Source of the DNA: Desulfobacterales bacterium
GTDB lineage: Bacteria > Desulfobacterota > Desulfobacteria > Desulfobacterales > JAHIVH01
Direction of reading: 5' to 3'
NCBI GenBank assembly: GCA_020056645.1
Contig: JAGVHJ010000413.1
Location: forward strand, 1 to 9,936
Length of the DNA stretch: 9,936 bases
Shown here: positions 1 through 5,842 of the stretch, one piece after another
How positions within the stretch are numbered: position 1 is the stretch's first letter
Layout of the letters: every line of letters starts with the position of its first letter
Notes under the pieces: model-generated
What the model was told of the DNA's origin: nothing
The model's database searches: none
The model's input: only the letters and a program-made list of their open reading frames with translations
Program-made: the position numbers and the translations under genes

Positions 1-491
1 AATTCAAAAATTTCCTGCTTGGCCTTTAAATACTCCTCCTTTGAAATCAGCTCCTTTTCATAGAGCCTCGCCAGTTCGGTCAGATCGTTCACCCGGGTGG
101 AAGGAGGCGCGGGGATCTGTTTCAGGGTCTCTGCGGGATAGTAGTCAAGAGCGAGATTCGGATCTTTTCCGCCCAGTTTGATGGATGCGAGGCCGCCCAA
201 GAGGTTCACCTCCACGGATCGACCGGCGAACGTGGGGAGGGCGAGCATTTCCTGAAGGGATTTGCCCTCTTGCTTCATTTTTCTATAAAGGAGATATCCT
301 ATCGCCAGGATGGCGGCGGATCCTCCCAAAAAAATCCAGAACATATAGTGGACAATCCCACGGAAGAATAAAATTAAGAGTCCGATTCCCGCGACCAGGG
401 AGACATGCATCAAGAGGATGAAATAAGCGATGAATACGCTTTTTACGACGCCTTCGTTGTTTTTTGATCTATTTTTATTTAAAAGATTCAT
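1..491 (-). CDS. Two-helix membrane protein with C-terminal SHOCT-like segment, partial at the left edge
   Basis: The frame is open from an ATG at 489-491 to the window edge, giving 163 full codons with no stop; the 3' end lies outside. An in-frame TGA a few codons upstream, with no other start codon between, fixes this ATG. The Shine-Dalgarno is weak (AGAAG about 8 nt upstream). After a short basic N-terminus (KNRSK) there are two hydrophobic segments at about residues 17-43 and 47-69, followed by a basic RKMKQ stretch. A soluble part follows, and residues 136-163 read DLTELARLYEKELISKEEY then LKAKQEIF. This matches the SHOCT short C-terminal domain pattern of a Leu-rich helix, a turn with Ile-Ser, then EE and an aromatic residue. 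SHOCT domains are thought to mediate oligomerisation or to tether proteins. No enzymatic motif is visible and the function is unknown. It may be co-transcribed with the DUF1992 gene 112 bp upstream, since no clear terminator separates them. Confidence 0.8.
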   Translation of the reverse strand, partial: MNLLNKNRSKNNEGVVKSVFIAYFILLMHVSLVAGIGLLILFFRGIVHYMFWIFLGGSAAILAIGYLLYRKMKQEGKSLQEMLALPTFAGRSVEVNLLGGLASIKLGGKDPNLALDYYPAETLKQIPAPPSTRVNDLTELARLYEKELISKEEYLKAKQEIFE

Positions 492-603
492 TATTAATGT
501 CTTCTTTTTTCAGGGTGATATTCGAAACGCCTTCACCAGGGCTGGGTGAGAGCGATGGGTTATTGGCCGTTGGTCTTTATGATCTCCTTATCTGAATGGG
601 GGG

Positions 604-978
604 TTATGGTTTTTTAATACGGCTCAATAAGCGTGCCTGGTACTCTTCCCTCACGGCCAGGGATTCGAATGCCGGTGTTTCCATTTTGCGTCTTCGCATT
701 AGCACATTCAGCTTTTTCATGAGCCTGTAGGTTTCTTCTGTTTCGGTCTCGTTCTTTAAAAGATCTTCGGTTTGCCGGATCTCCCGGCTCGTTTCCAGTT
801 CCGGAGGCACGCACCCGGCGTTTTTGAGAATTTTATACGCAAGCCTGAGATCTTCAGGAATGCCGGTTTCGTCTTCATAACGGATCGGTTCGCCAGATCC
901 TTCAAGGTTGTCGAACGCACCGTTTGCTTGAGCCTGCAAGATGCGCTCCTCAACGATTTTTTCATATCCAGGAATCAT
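604..978 (-). CDS. DUF1992 family protein (DnaJ homologue subfamily C member 28 conserved domain)
   Basis: This is a small soluble protein of 124 residues. The signature of the family (PF09350) is near the N-terminus: an ERILQAQANGAFDNLEGSGE block at residues 11-30, then a proline and an acidic stretch. EDLRLAYKILKNAG follows at 42-55 and PPELE at 58-62. The rest is charged helix that ends in a basic segment. Family members are usually about 120-150 residues, so it looks complete. I prefer the ATG at 976-978, which has GGGGGT about 5 nt upstream. A TTG at 988-990 would add four residues. Human DNAJC28 carries this domain next to a J domain. Bacterial members such as YhdN are stand-alone and their role is not established. 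A promoter-like site lies 75-100 bp upstream (1053-1082), so the gene probably has its own start of transcription. Confidence 0.88.
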   Translation of the reverse strand: MIPGYEKIVEERILQAQANGAFDNLEGSGEPIRYEDETGIPEDLRLAYKILKNAGCVPPELETSREIRQTEDLLKNETETEETYRLMKKLNVLMRRRKMETPAFESLAVREEYQARLLSRIKKP

Positions 979-1052
979 AAAGACCCCCAATCCCCATGCT
1001 TAATATGATGCCCCCCTGACGGAGCGGCGGTCCAAGTCAATCCAAATTTGCA

Positions 1053-1082
1053 AATATAGTATAATCTGTTTGGATTTTTCAA
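1053..1082 (-). promoter_or_regulatory. Putative sigma-70 promoter for the DUF1992 gene
   Basis: On the minus strand, TTGAAA (1077-1082) and TATATT (1053-1058) are separated by 18 bp. Transcription would start near 1046 and give a leader of roughly 70 nt. This is a match by eye in an AT-rich gap; a second hexamer, TATACT, lies four bases closer to the -35. Confidence 0.5.
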
Positions 1083-1137
1083 GGGGTCACTTCAGTTTTT
1101 TTCTAAAATTAGGGTGAAACGGATATGGCGCCTGGGA

Positions 1138-1791
1138 TTACCAGAATCTCCACTGTTCTGTCATGAGGACATAGATGCCCAGAAGCAGGTTGGTGACCAT
1201 ATGGGCGATGATGGGTGAAAAGAGGTTTTTCGTTCTGTAGAGCACCCCCGCGTAAATCATACCCGCGATGATTCCCGGAAGCCAGTGGTGATGCTCGAAT
1301 CCAAAGGCCACCGCCGTGACGAGGAAGGATTTAAGGGTGAACTGGCCTAGGGGAACGGCCTTGAAATCGTCTTGGATGAGAAATCTCATGGCGAACGACC
1401 GCCAGAAGAGCTCCTCCATCAGGGGAATGACGAGCACCGCCCCTGCTAACCTGAACGCGATCAGGATCATGACCATTCCACCGGTTGCATACTCGTAAGG
1501 ATTGAACTGGGAGGAGCCGATCAGGGGGTAGTAGCCATCCGGGAGAATCCAGATGGCGAAAACAAGCATCCCCGCCAGAATGGCTGTGAGATCAAAAAAC
1601 GGCTTGATCTCATCCAGGTAGGCATGACGGAAATAAAAGAGAACCCCCGCGAGAACCAGGGTCTGGATTGGATAGATAATCCCTTTGGATATATGGACAA
1701 GAGGCGCGAGATAGATGAAAATCAAGAGGAAAAGGAACGGCAGCACATAGGGAACGAAAGGTCTGTTTAGGATGGCTGGCGTTTTGTTCAT
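1138..1791 (-). CDS. CPBP family intramembrane glutamic protease, exosortase-associated CAAX-protease-related type
   Basis: This 217-residue polytopic membrane protein has the full CPBP/ABI motif set. EELFWR at 126-131 supplies the catalytic Glu pair and Arg. FGFEH at 163-167 supplies the FxxxH histidine. HMVTN at 197-201 is the third motif (HxxxN). Hydrophobic segments lie near 13-32, 38-56, 66-83, 103-124, 153-167, 170-186 and 192-210. The C-terminal EQWRFW and the phrase VPLGQFTLKSFLVTAVAFG look like the CAAX prenyl protease-related subfamily (TIGR03008) that I recall as tied to exosortase/PEP-CTERM sorting. No exosortase gene is in this window. I chose ATG 1789-1791 because AAAGGCG precedes it by about 6 nt and the family sequence begins there. 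The frame stays open upstream to 2016, but that stretch is basic, shows no family similarity and lacks a better start. The substrate is unknown. Confidence 0.88.
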   Translation of the reverse strand: MNKTPAILNRPFVPYVLPFLFLLIFIYLAPLVHISKGIIYPIQTLVLAGVLFYFRHAYLDEIKPFFDLTAILAGMLVFAIWILPDGYYPLIGSSQFNPYEYATGGMVMILIAFRLAGAVLVIPLMEELFWRSFAMRFLIQDDFKAVPLGQFTLKSFLVTAVAFGFEHHHWLPGIIAGMIYAGVLYRTKNLFSPIIAHMVTNLLLGIYVLMTEQWRFW

Positions 1792-1847
1792 GATGCGCCT
1801 TTTTACATCTATTTGCCGATTATTGCAAGAAGAATGGCGGTTAGGAC

Positions 1848-1897
1848 TCGTTACAAAATACCGTGAATATTTTGTTTTCAAAAAAATAAAGTAACGA
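1848..1897 (-). promoter_or_regulatory. Putative promoter with operator-like inverted repeats upstream of the CPBP protease gene
   Basis: On the minus strand, TTGAAA (1876-1881) is followed after 15 bp by TATTTT (1855-1860). The spacing is short, so the promoter call is weak. The clearer signal is a perfect 8-bp inverted repeat, ACAAAATA (1853-1860) and TATTTTGT (1868-1875), with a 7-bp centre. It covers the spacer and the -10. A second, outer inverted repeat, TCGTTAC (1848-1854) and GTAACGA (1891-1897), surrounds it. A dyad at this place would suit a dimeric repressor. AT-rich sequence raises the chance of coincidence. Confidence 0.35.
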
Positions 1898-2126
1898 TTC
1901 AGCACCGATTCATCAAGGTGGCCAAAAGCCCGTTTTGTTCGTTCCGCCTTTTTTTTCGGAAGTTTCTTGGCTTTTTGCTGAACTGGCGAAAACAAAGGCC
2001 CAAGGGTCTCAAGCACTTCGCCCGTTTTAGCGCGACAAACCTTCGAAACTCTCGTCCTAAAAAAAAGTGAATGTCACTCACAAAAGGGCCTTTTTACGGC
2101 TAAAGGCCGTACTGAATGTACAAAAT

Positions 2127-2163
2127 AAAAAGACCGCTATAGAATCTCTATAACGGTCTTTTT
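2127..2163 (-). terminator. Strong hairpin terminator after the tRNA gene, symmetric enough to work both ways
   Basis: Arms of 17 nt (2127-2143 and 2147-2163) pair with a single C/A mismatch around a 3-nt loop. The outer part is AAAAAGACCG against CGGTCTTTTT, so each strand ends in a U-run. It lies about 60 bp past the end of the minus-strand tRNA, which makes it the likely terminator of that transcript. Confidence 0.85.
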
Positions 2164-2204
2164 ACTGATATATATTTTATAAATGAACCGCCTTGAAAAA
2201 CCAA

Positions 2205-2222
2205 GGTGTCATTGGTGTCATC
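2205..2222. repeat. Short tandem repeat, two 9-bp units, directly next to the tRNA 3' end
   Basis: GGTGTCATT (2205-2213) is followed at once by GGTGTCATC (2214-2222), and the tRNA's CCA end begins at 2223. No function is apparent. It could be a chance duplication in the trailer of the tRNA transcript. Confidence 0.5.
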
Positions 2223-2299
2223 TGGTAGCGATGCAGGGACTTGAACCCCGGACACTTCGGATATGAACCGAATGCTCTAACCAACTGAGCTACATCGCC
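2223..2299 (-). tRNA. tRNA with anticodon CAT, probably elongator tRNA-Met
   Basis: The 77-nt sequence folds into a full cloverleaf. The acceptor stem is GGCGATG with CATCGCT (first pair G-U), the D stem GCTC/GAGC, and the anticodon stem TTCGG/CCGAA with loop TTCATAT. The variable loop is 5 nt, the T arm has a TTCAAGT loop, and discriminator A plus an encoded CCA end the molecule. The anticodon CAT allows initiator Met, elongator Met or the lysidine-modified Ile tRNA. A paired first base (G-U), unlike the mismatched C1-A72 of initiators, rules against initiator. Pairs 4-69 and 5-68 are G-C and A-U rather than the C-G pairs that favour TilS in E. coli tRNA-Ile2, so elongator Met is the better reading. 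A near-consensus promoter and a strong terminator flank it, so it appears to be a single-gene transcript. Confidence 0.93.
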
Positions 2300-2334
2300 A
2301 TGAGGTCGCTTGACCAACCAAACAATGACACGGC

Positions 2335-2363
2335 GTATTATCAGCAAAAAAAAGCAGAGTCAA
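2335..2363 (-). promoter_or_regulatory. Sigma-70 promoter of the tRNA-Met gene
   Basis: On the minus strand, TTGACT (2358-2363) and TAATAC (2335-2340) are separated by 17 bp that include an 8-T tract. The position, about 35 bp before the tRNA 5' end, suits a short 5' leader removed by RNase P. The site begins about 20 bp after the stop codon of the zinc-ribbon gene. I see no strong terminator between them, so readthrough from the operon upstream could also feed this tRNA. Confidence 0.75.
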
Positions 2364-2381
2364 GATGATTCGCCATTTTTT

Positions 2382-4148
2382 TTATTCGGCGACCGAACCG
2401 GTCACCTCAATGGTGAACTCCGCCAGGTCTTCCGGAAGATCGGAGAAAACGATCATAAAGGGAATATTTCCCATCGGTTTCACCCCTTTGTTGATGTTGT
2501 TGTCGCCATTTTTATTTTGTAACCGCTGGTAGACGCTTGCAAGATCCATCTGGGTCAGATCGATATCGGAAAGAAAGTTCCCGGCAAAGATATTTTCCGT
2601 TTTCGCCAGAACTTTCTCCTTGGCGTACAATTTACCCGTGAGGCTGATGAAGCTTCGCTGGTTGGGATACTCATTGGTTACCTCGCCGGTGATTACAAAG
2701 AGTCTGCCGCCTTTGTTATTGTCAATGAATTTGCTTCTGACATCGTGGGTGGTGATTTTCAGATAGCCCGGATCTATGACGCCCGTCTCTTTGCCGCCGC
2801 CGTTCAATAGGGATGAAATATTGAGGCGTTCCTTGATCTTCGTAATGTCCATGCCAAGGAAAGTTACGGCTGCGTATCCTCCGCCCCCGATCAATAAAAG
2901 GACCAGTAGAACGATGAGCGCCGGACTTGTTTTTTTGTGTTCCTTGAAAGGCGGTTCGTCAAATGACTCCTCTTCCATCTCTTCATCGGCAGTTTCATGG
3001 AAGGGGGTATCCTCTTCCTGATGAATGGGGGCGCTGTGATCGTCGTCCCTATCGATATCGGCCATGAGGTCGGCCGTTTCTTCCGAAACAGGGGTGTCTG
3101 CGTCATCCGCCTCTATTTTTTCTCCAGGTTCATCATCTTCAAAGGAGAGTTCAAAATCCTCTTCCGCGGGCTCCTTGGGCAATGCGACCTCTTCCTTTTT
3201 AGGCTCCATCACCAGTTCCGGAACGGCGTCGCCCACCTCCTCTTCTTCGGATTCAAGCATGTGCTCGATATCGGAAAAATCCAGATCCTCATCTTCCTCC
3301 TTGGGTTTCTCCATCTCAAGCACCAGCGCTTCTTCTTTTTCTTCATCGGAAGAGAGCTCCAGATCCAGATCAAGATCGATATCTTCCTTGGATGCGTCAT
3401 CGGCCCCAAGGTCATCCTCTTCGAGAATTTTTTCAAGTTCGGAAAAGTCCAGATCCTCATCCTGCGCTTCCGTGGAGGGCAGGCTCTCTTCATCGGCCAG
3501 GGATAGGTCAAGATCCATCTCCTCGTCATCGCTTCTCTCTCCGGCGTCACCCTCTTTATCGATGATGTCGCCGATATCCGAAAAATTAAGTTCATCTTCC
3601 GGCGATGGCGCGTCCTTTTCCATGGAGAGGGAGAGCTCAGGCTCCCCATCGGTCTCTTCCGCTCCTGGTATTCGACTCTCATCCTCGATCATTTTTCCGA
3701 TATCGGAAAAATCGAGGCTGTCGGCGCTATCTTCCGCCTTTGTTTGGCTCTTCTCCCCAGGGGAGGGGGCGTCGTCGTCATGGGTGTCAAAATCGAGATC
3801 AAGCTCCAGTTCCTCTTCCTCGGGTGGGGCCTCCTGGGGCGCGCGCTCTTCGGTAAAAGAGTCGAACGCCATTTCGAGCTTGAGGTCCTCCTCCTCGGCT
3901 TTTTCAAAGGGAGGTTCCATATCCGTGGGCCGGGCGGCTGCCTTAGGGGCCTCCGCCGCGGGAGATGCGAGGGGGTTTTCCGGAATCACCGGTTCGATGG
4001 CGTCGGGTTCCTGTCCGGGCGTTGTTTCAGGAGGATAGGCGATAAATATATGTTTGCATTTGGAGCATCTGACCTTTGATCCGGCTGGTTTTACAAGAGA
4101 CTCCTTCAGGTTGAAGCTGCTGTTGCATTTTTCGCAGGTAATGATCAT
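2382..4148 (-). CDS. MJ0042-type zinc-ribbon protein with acidic repeat linker, one membrane helix and a DUF3426 C-terminus
   Basis: This 588-residue protein has four parts. Residues 1-40 form a zinc ribbon of the MJ0042 type with C5-x2-C8 and C28-x2-C31. Residues 45-400 are an extremely Asp/Glu-rich, low-complexity linker with Pro-rich patches near its start. It carries four copies of a motif like LDFSDIGKMIEDE, at residues 144-157, 186-199, 232-245 and 288-301, and runs such as LDLDLD. A single hydrophobic helix spans about 408-432. Residues 455-588 form a beta-rich domain that resembles DUF3426. A basic KEHKK just before the helix and the cysteine ribbon suggest a cytoplasmic N-terminus and a periplasmic C-terminus. 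The start is firm: ATG 4146-4148 with GAGGAT 6-7 nt upstream. It lies 9 bp after hpt, whose TGA overlaps its ribosome site, so translation is probably coupled. The family is common in Desulfobacterota and has no settled function. Confidence 0.87.
   Translation of the reverse strand: MIITCEKCNSSFNLKESLVKPAGSKVRCSKCKHIFIAYPPETTPGQEPDAIEPVIPENPLASPAAEAPKAAARPTDMEPPFEKAEEEDLKLEMAFDSFTEERAPQEAPPEEEELELDLDFDTHDDDAPSPGEKSQTKAEDSADSLDFSDIGKMIEDESRIPGAEETDGEPELSLSMEKDAPSPEDELNFSDIGDIIDKEGDAGERSDDEEMDLDLSLADEESLPSTEAQDEDLDFSELEKILEEDDLGADDASKEDIDLDLDLELSSDEEKEEALVLEMEKPKEEDEDLDFSDIEHMLESEEEEVGDAVPELVMEPKKEEVALPKEPAEEDFELSFEDDEPGEKIEADDADTPVSEETADLMADIDRDDDHSAPIHQEEDTPFHETADEEMEEESFDEPPFKEHKKTSPALIVLLVLLLIGGGGYAAVTFLGMDITKIKERLNISSLLNGGGKETGVIDPGYLKITTHDVRSKFIDNNKGGRLFVITGEVTNEYPNQRSFISLTGKLYAKEKVLAKTENIFAGNFLSDIDLTQMDLASVYQRLQNKNGDNNINKGVKPMGNIPFMIVFSDLPEDLAEFTIEVTGSVAE
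3246..3719 (-). repeat. Four copies of a 14-residue LDFSDI-like motif in the acidic linker
   Basis: The units lie at 3678-3719, 3552-3593, 3414-3455 and 3246-3287. They read LDFSDIGKMIEDE, LNFSDIGDIIDKE, LDFSELEKILEED and LDFSDIEHMLESE, each preceded by a Ser, Glu or Asp. The shared pattern is L-[DN]-F-S-[DE]-[IL]-x-x-[IM]-[IL]-[ED]. Centres are 42, 46 and 56 residues apart. The DNA is also similar between copies (the + strand ATATCGGAAAAATC appears in two of them), which suggests expansion by duplication. Each unit could form a short amphipathic helix and act as a docking site; that is inference. Confidence 0.8.
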
Positions 4149-4157
4149 GGTTCATCC

Positions 4158-4682
4158 TCACTGATTAAAATGTATATGATATATTTCCGGGAGGTTCCGG
4201 TACTTCTCGTTCAGATCCAGACCGTAGCCCACCAGAAATCCTTTTTCCACGGTATGGCAGCAATAATCGATGGGAATAGCTATTTCACGGCGTTCATTTT
4301 TTATAATATGCGTACATATTTTGATGCTTGCCGGATCATATTGTTTTAAATGGTTCAGGAGAAAAGAGAGAGTTCTCCCGGTATCAATGATGTCCTCGAC
4401 AATCAGGACATCTTTCCCGCTGATGTCGAGGGAGATCTCTTTCGTGATCGAAATGGTCTCTCCAGGGGATGTCTGGTCGTGGTAACTGGCGGCGCCGATA
4501 AAGTCGACTGTCAGGGGCGTGGTGATTTGTCTTGCGAGATCCGCCATAAAGATAAAGGACCCTTTCAGAACGCCGATCAGGACAACATCTTTGCCGGCGT
4601 AATCGGAAGAGATTTCTCCCGCCACCCGTGAAATCTCTTTTTTGATTCCCGCTTCCGATAAGATTTTTTTTAGTTCGACCAT
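4158..4682 (-). CDS. hpt: Hypoxanthine phosphoribosyltransferase
   Basis: This cytoplasmic enzyme joins hypoxanthine (or guanine) to PRPP to make IMP or GMP in purine salvage. The 174-residue product has the usual length. VLIVEDIIDTGRTLSFL at 92-108 is the PRPP-binding motif with the acidic pair E96-D97 and the DTG turn. LKGSF at 39-43 is the pyrophosphate-contacting loop, SYHDQTSP near 66-73 is the flexible lid, and FLVGYGLDLNEKYRNLP at 149-165 is the purine-binding end typical of Hpt rather than of Gpt. The start is uncertain: ATG 4680-4682 fits the family, and a TTG at 4689-4691 would add three residues; neither has a clear Shine-Dalgarno. It is the first gene of a probable two-gene unit with the zinc-ribbon protein, behind a putative promoter at the end of the J-protein gene. 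Confidence 0.95.
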   Translation of the reverse strand: MVELKKILSEAGIKKEISRVAGEISSDYAGKDVVLIGVLKGSFIFMADLARQITTPLTVDFIGAASYHDQTSPGETISITKEISLDISGKDVLIVEDIIDTGRTLSFLLNHLKQYDPASIKICTHIIKNERREIAIPIDYCCHTVEKGFLVGYGLDLNEKYRNLPEIYHIHFNQ

Positions 4683-4753
4683 GACCGACAAGAATCAGCG
4701 TATTGGCAAATGGTTCACTGCTTAGAAATCCGGGGTGATCAATAAACGCGAAA

Positions 4754-4774
4754 ACGGATTCTTTAAAAATCCGT
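4754..4774 (-). other. Small hairpin in the hpt leader or weak terminator of the J-protein gene
   Basis: ACGGATT (4754-4760) and AATCCGT (4768-4774) pair around a 7-nt loop, TTTAAAG when read on the minus strand. On the minus strand the stem is followed by only four T's and then CGCG. That is a poor intrinsic terminator, so it may partly stop J-protein transcripts or simply structure the hpt leader. Confidence 0.35.
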
Positions 4775-4831
4775 CAATAAAAACGTGTCTCTTTATGGAA
4801 CAGTCAAAAAACAAGTAAAAATCAATACATA

Positions 4832-4879
4832 CCTATACTGAACCCGAGCGGTTGTCAACACGCCATTGGATGGTTCAGT
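4832..4879 (-). promoter_or_regulatory. Putative hpt promoter framed by an 8-bp inverted repeat
   Basis: On the minus strand a perfect -35, TTGACA (4853-4858), is followed after 15 bp by TATAGG (4832-4837). The -10 is imperfect and the spacing short. An inverted repeat, ACTGAACC (4837-4844) and GGTTCAGT (4872-4879), brackets the -35, and its left arm touches the -10. The right arm reaches the stop codon of the J-protein gene. This could be an operator for purine-responsive control, but nothing in the sequence names the regulator. Confidence 0.35.
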
Positions 4880-5760
4880 TATAACCCGGCTTCCATGAGT
4901 TTTTCAATGGCTTTTTTCTGTTCGTCGGTCAGTTTTCTCGGCATCTTCACATGAATGCGCACATAAAGATCGCCTTTTTCAGTGGAATTCATCTTGGGGA
5001 GCCCCATTCCCGCGAGGCGCATTTTGGTTTTATGCTGGGTCCCTTCGGGGATTTTGAGGGTGATCTCTTTGCCTTTGATGGTGGAGACCGGCACGTCGGT
5101 TCCCAGGAGAGCTTCGCTGAGTTTCACGGTTTTATCGATGTAAAGATCGTGTTCTTGGACCTCGAAAACCGGGTCTTTGACCAGTTTCGCCTGGATATAG
5201 AGATCGCCTGGCGAGCCGCCAAAGGGTCCTGGTTCGCCCTTGCCGGTGAGTCTCAGTTTTTTTCCTTCGATCATGCCCTTGGGGATCTTGACTGATATCT
5301 GCTCGGCCTTACCGCCATGTTGAAGCGAGATGGTTTTATTCACGCCGGTGGCCACCTCTTGCAGGGTGAGGGGCATTTCATAAACAAGATCAGACCCTTT
5401 GGGCCGCTGTTCCCGCCTGGATCTCTGGCCCATGCCGCCTGAAAAACCCCCAAAGCCAAAATCTTTGAACCCGAAGTCCCTGAAAATATCGCTGAAGTCG
5501 AAATTTTTGAAAATATCTTCCTGGGAATAGCGCTGTTGAAACCCGGTCGATCCAAAGGTGTCGTACTCCTGCTTTTTTTTCGCGTCGCTTAAAACCGCGT
5601 ATGCCTCGCTTATTTTTTTGAATTTTTCTTCCGCCGCCTTGTCGCCCTTTGTCTTATCCGGATGGTACTTCATGGCGAGCTTGCGATAGGCTTTTTTTAT
5701 TTCATCCGGCGTGGCGGTTTTGCTGACTCCAAGAACCGTGTAATAATCGTTTTCAGACAT
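4879..5760 (-). CDS. J-domain co-chaperone without zinc finger (CbpA/DnaJ class II type)
   Basis: This 293-residue cytosolic protein should stimulate the ATPase of DnaK and hand it substrates. The J domain covers residues 4-70, with the essential HPD at 33-35 and KFKKISEAYAVLSD at 47-60 as helix III. A Gly/Phe-rich region (84-111) contains FDFSDIFRDFGF. There is no CxxCxGxG zinc finger, so it is class II. Two C-terminal beta domains follow (about 123-198 and 200-275), including the conserved IPKGMIEGKKLRLTGKGEPG and GDLY segments (GDLYIQ and GDLYVR). A final helix (277-291) is where dimerisation is expected. Length and order match CbpA (about 306 residues in E. coli). I do not assign the name because no CbpM modulator gene is nearby. 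ATG 5758-5760 has GAGG about 10 nt upstream. It has its own promoter overlapping the end of mnmG. Confidence 0.92.
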   Translation of the reverse strand: MSENDYYTVLGVSKTATPDEIKKAYRKLAMKYHPDKTKGDKAAEEKFKKISEAYAVLSDAKKKQEYDTFGSTGFQQRYSQEDIFKNFDFSDIFRDFGFKDFGFGGFSGGMGQRSRREQRPKGSDLVYEMPLTLQEVATGVNKTISLQHGGKAEQISVKIPKGMIEGKKLRLTGKGEPGPFGGSPGDLYIQAKLVKDPVFEVQEHDLYIDKTVKLSEALLGTDVPVSTIKGKEITLKIPEGTQHKTKMRLAGMGLPKMNSTEKGDLYVRIHVKMPRKLTDEQKKAIEKLMEAGL

Positions 5761-5762
5761 GC

Positions 5763-5830
5763 GTCGATATCCTCAACAAATGGTGTTTTTTTTTATTCAA
5801 ACATATTGAAGATGGCGATGGGGCGCCATC
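5763..5830 (-). promoter_or_regulatory. Structured leader of the J-protein gene: three consecutive hairpins, the last around the Shine-Dalgarno
   Basis: Read on the minus strand, GATGGCG/CGCCATC (5824-5830 with 5811-5817, 6-nt loop) comes first. TTCAA/TTGAA (5806-5810 with 5796-5800, 5-nt loop) abuts it. After an A-rich spacer, GTTGA/TCGAC (5773-5777 with 5763-5767, one G-U) encloses loop GGATA. The GAGGAT Shine-Dalgarno (5769-5774) therefore lies in the loop and upper stem of the last, weak hairpin, 2 nt before the start codon. This arrangement would fit temperature-sensitive translation of a chaperone gene, but the stems are short and the function is inference. Confidence 0.4.
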
Positions 5831-5842
5831 AATTAAGGTATA

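Larger units (their letters stand above)
1792..2222. other. Gene-free stretch of about 430 bp between the protease gene and the tRNA
   Basis: I find no convincing gene on either strand. The open frames here are short, rich in Lys/Arg, and unlike any family I know. The stretch holds a promoter-like site within inverted repeats next to the protease gene (1848-1897). It also holds a small hairpin at 2066-2078 that would be followed by a U-run on the minus strand, a 6-bp stem TACGGC/GCCGTA at 2095-2111, and a strong hairpin terminator (2127-2163). A short tandem repeat abuts the tRNA 3' end. A small RNA transcribed leftward between 2125 and 1880 is possible, but I see no clear promoter for it. 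Confidence 0.6.

Noticed and set aside
1046..1055. 10-bp palindrome ATTTGCAAAT
   Set aside because: Short, AT-rich, and positioned at the expected transcription start of the DUF1992 gene without a second copy; chance is sufficient.
1792..2016. N-terminal extension of the CPBP protease by about 75 residues
   Set aside because: The extension is basic and unlike the family, while ATG 1791 has a good ribosome site and begins the family sequence. The extension would also run over the putative promoter.
1899..2081. Small minus-strand open frame of 60 residues in the gene-free stretch
   Set aside because: Arg/Lys/Phe-rich composition without domain or convincing ribosome site; it looks like random AT-rich sequence.
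2997..3506. Plus-strand open frame of 169 residues rich in Phe, Leu and Ile
   Set aside because: Another frame opposite the same acidic repeats; its hydrophobic look comes from the complement of Asp/Glu codons and not from real membrane helices.
3064..4038. Long plus-strand open frame (324 residues, extremely Ser-rich) opposite the zinc-ribbon gene
   Set aside because: It is the complement of runs of GAA/GAG/GAT codons, which read as Ser codons on the other strand. It has no domain, no ribosome site of note, and the minus-strand gene has clear domains.
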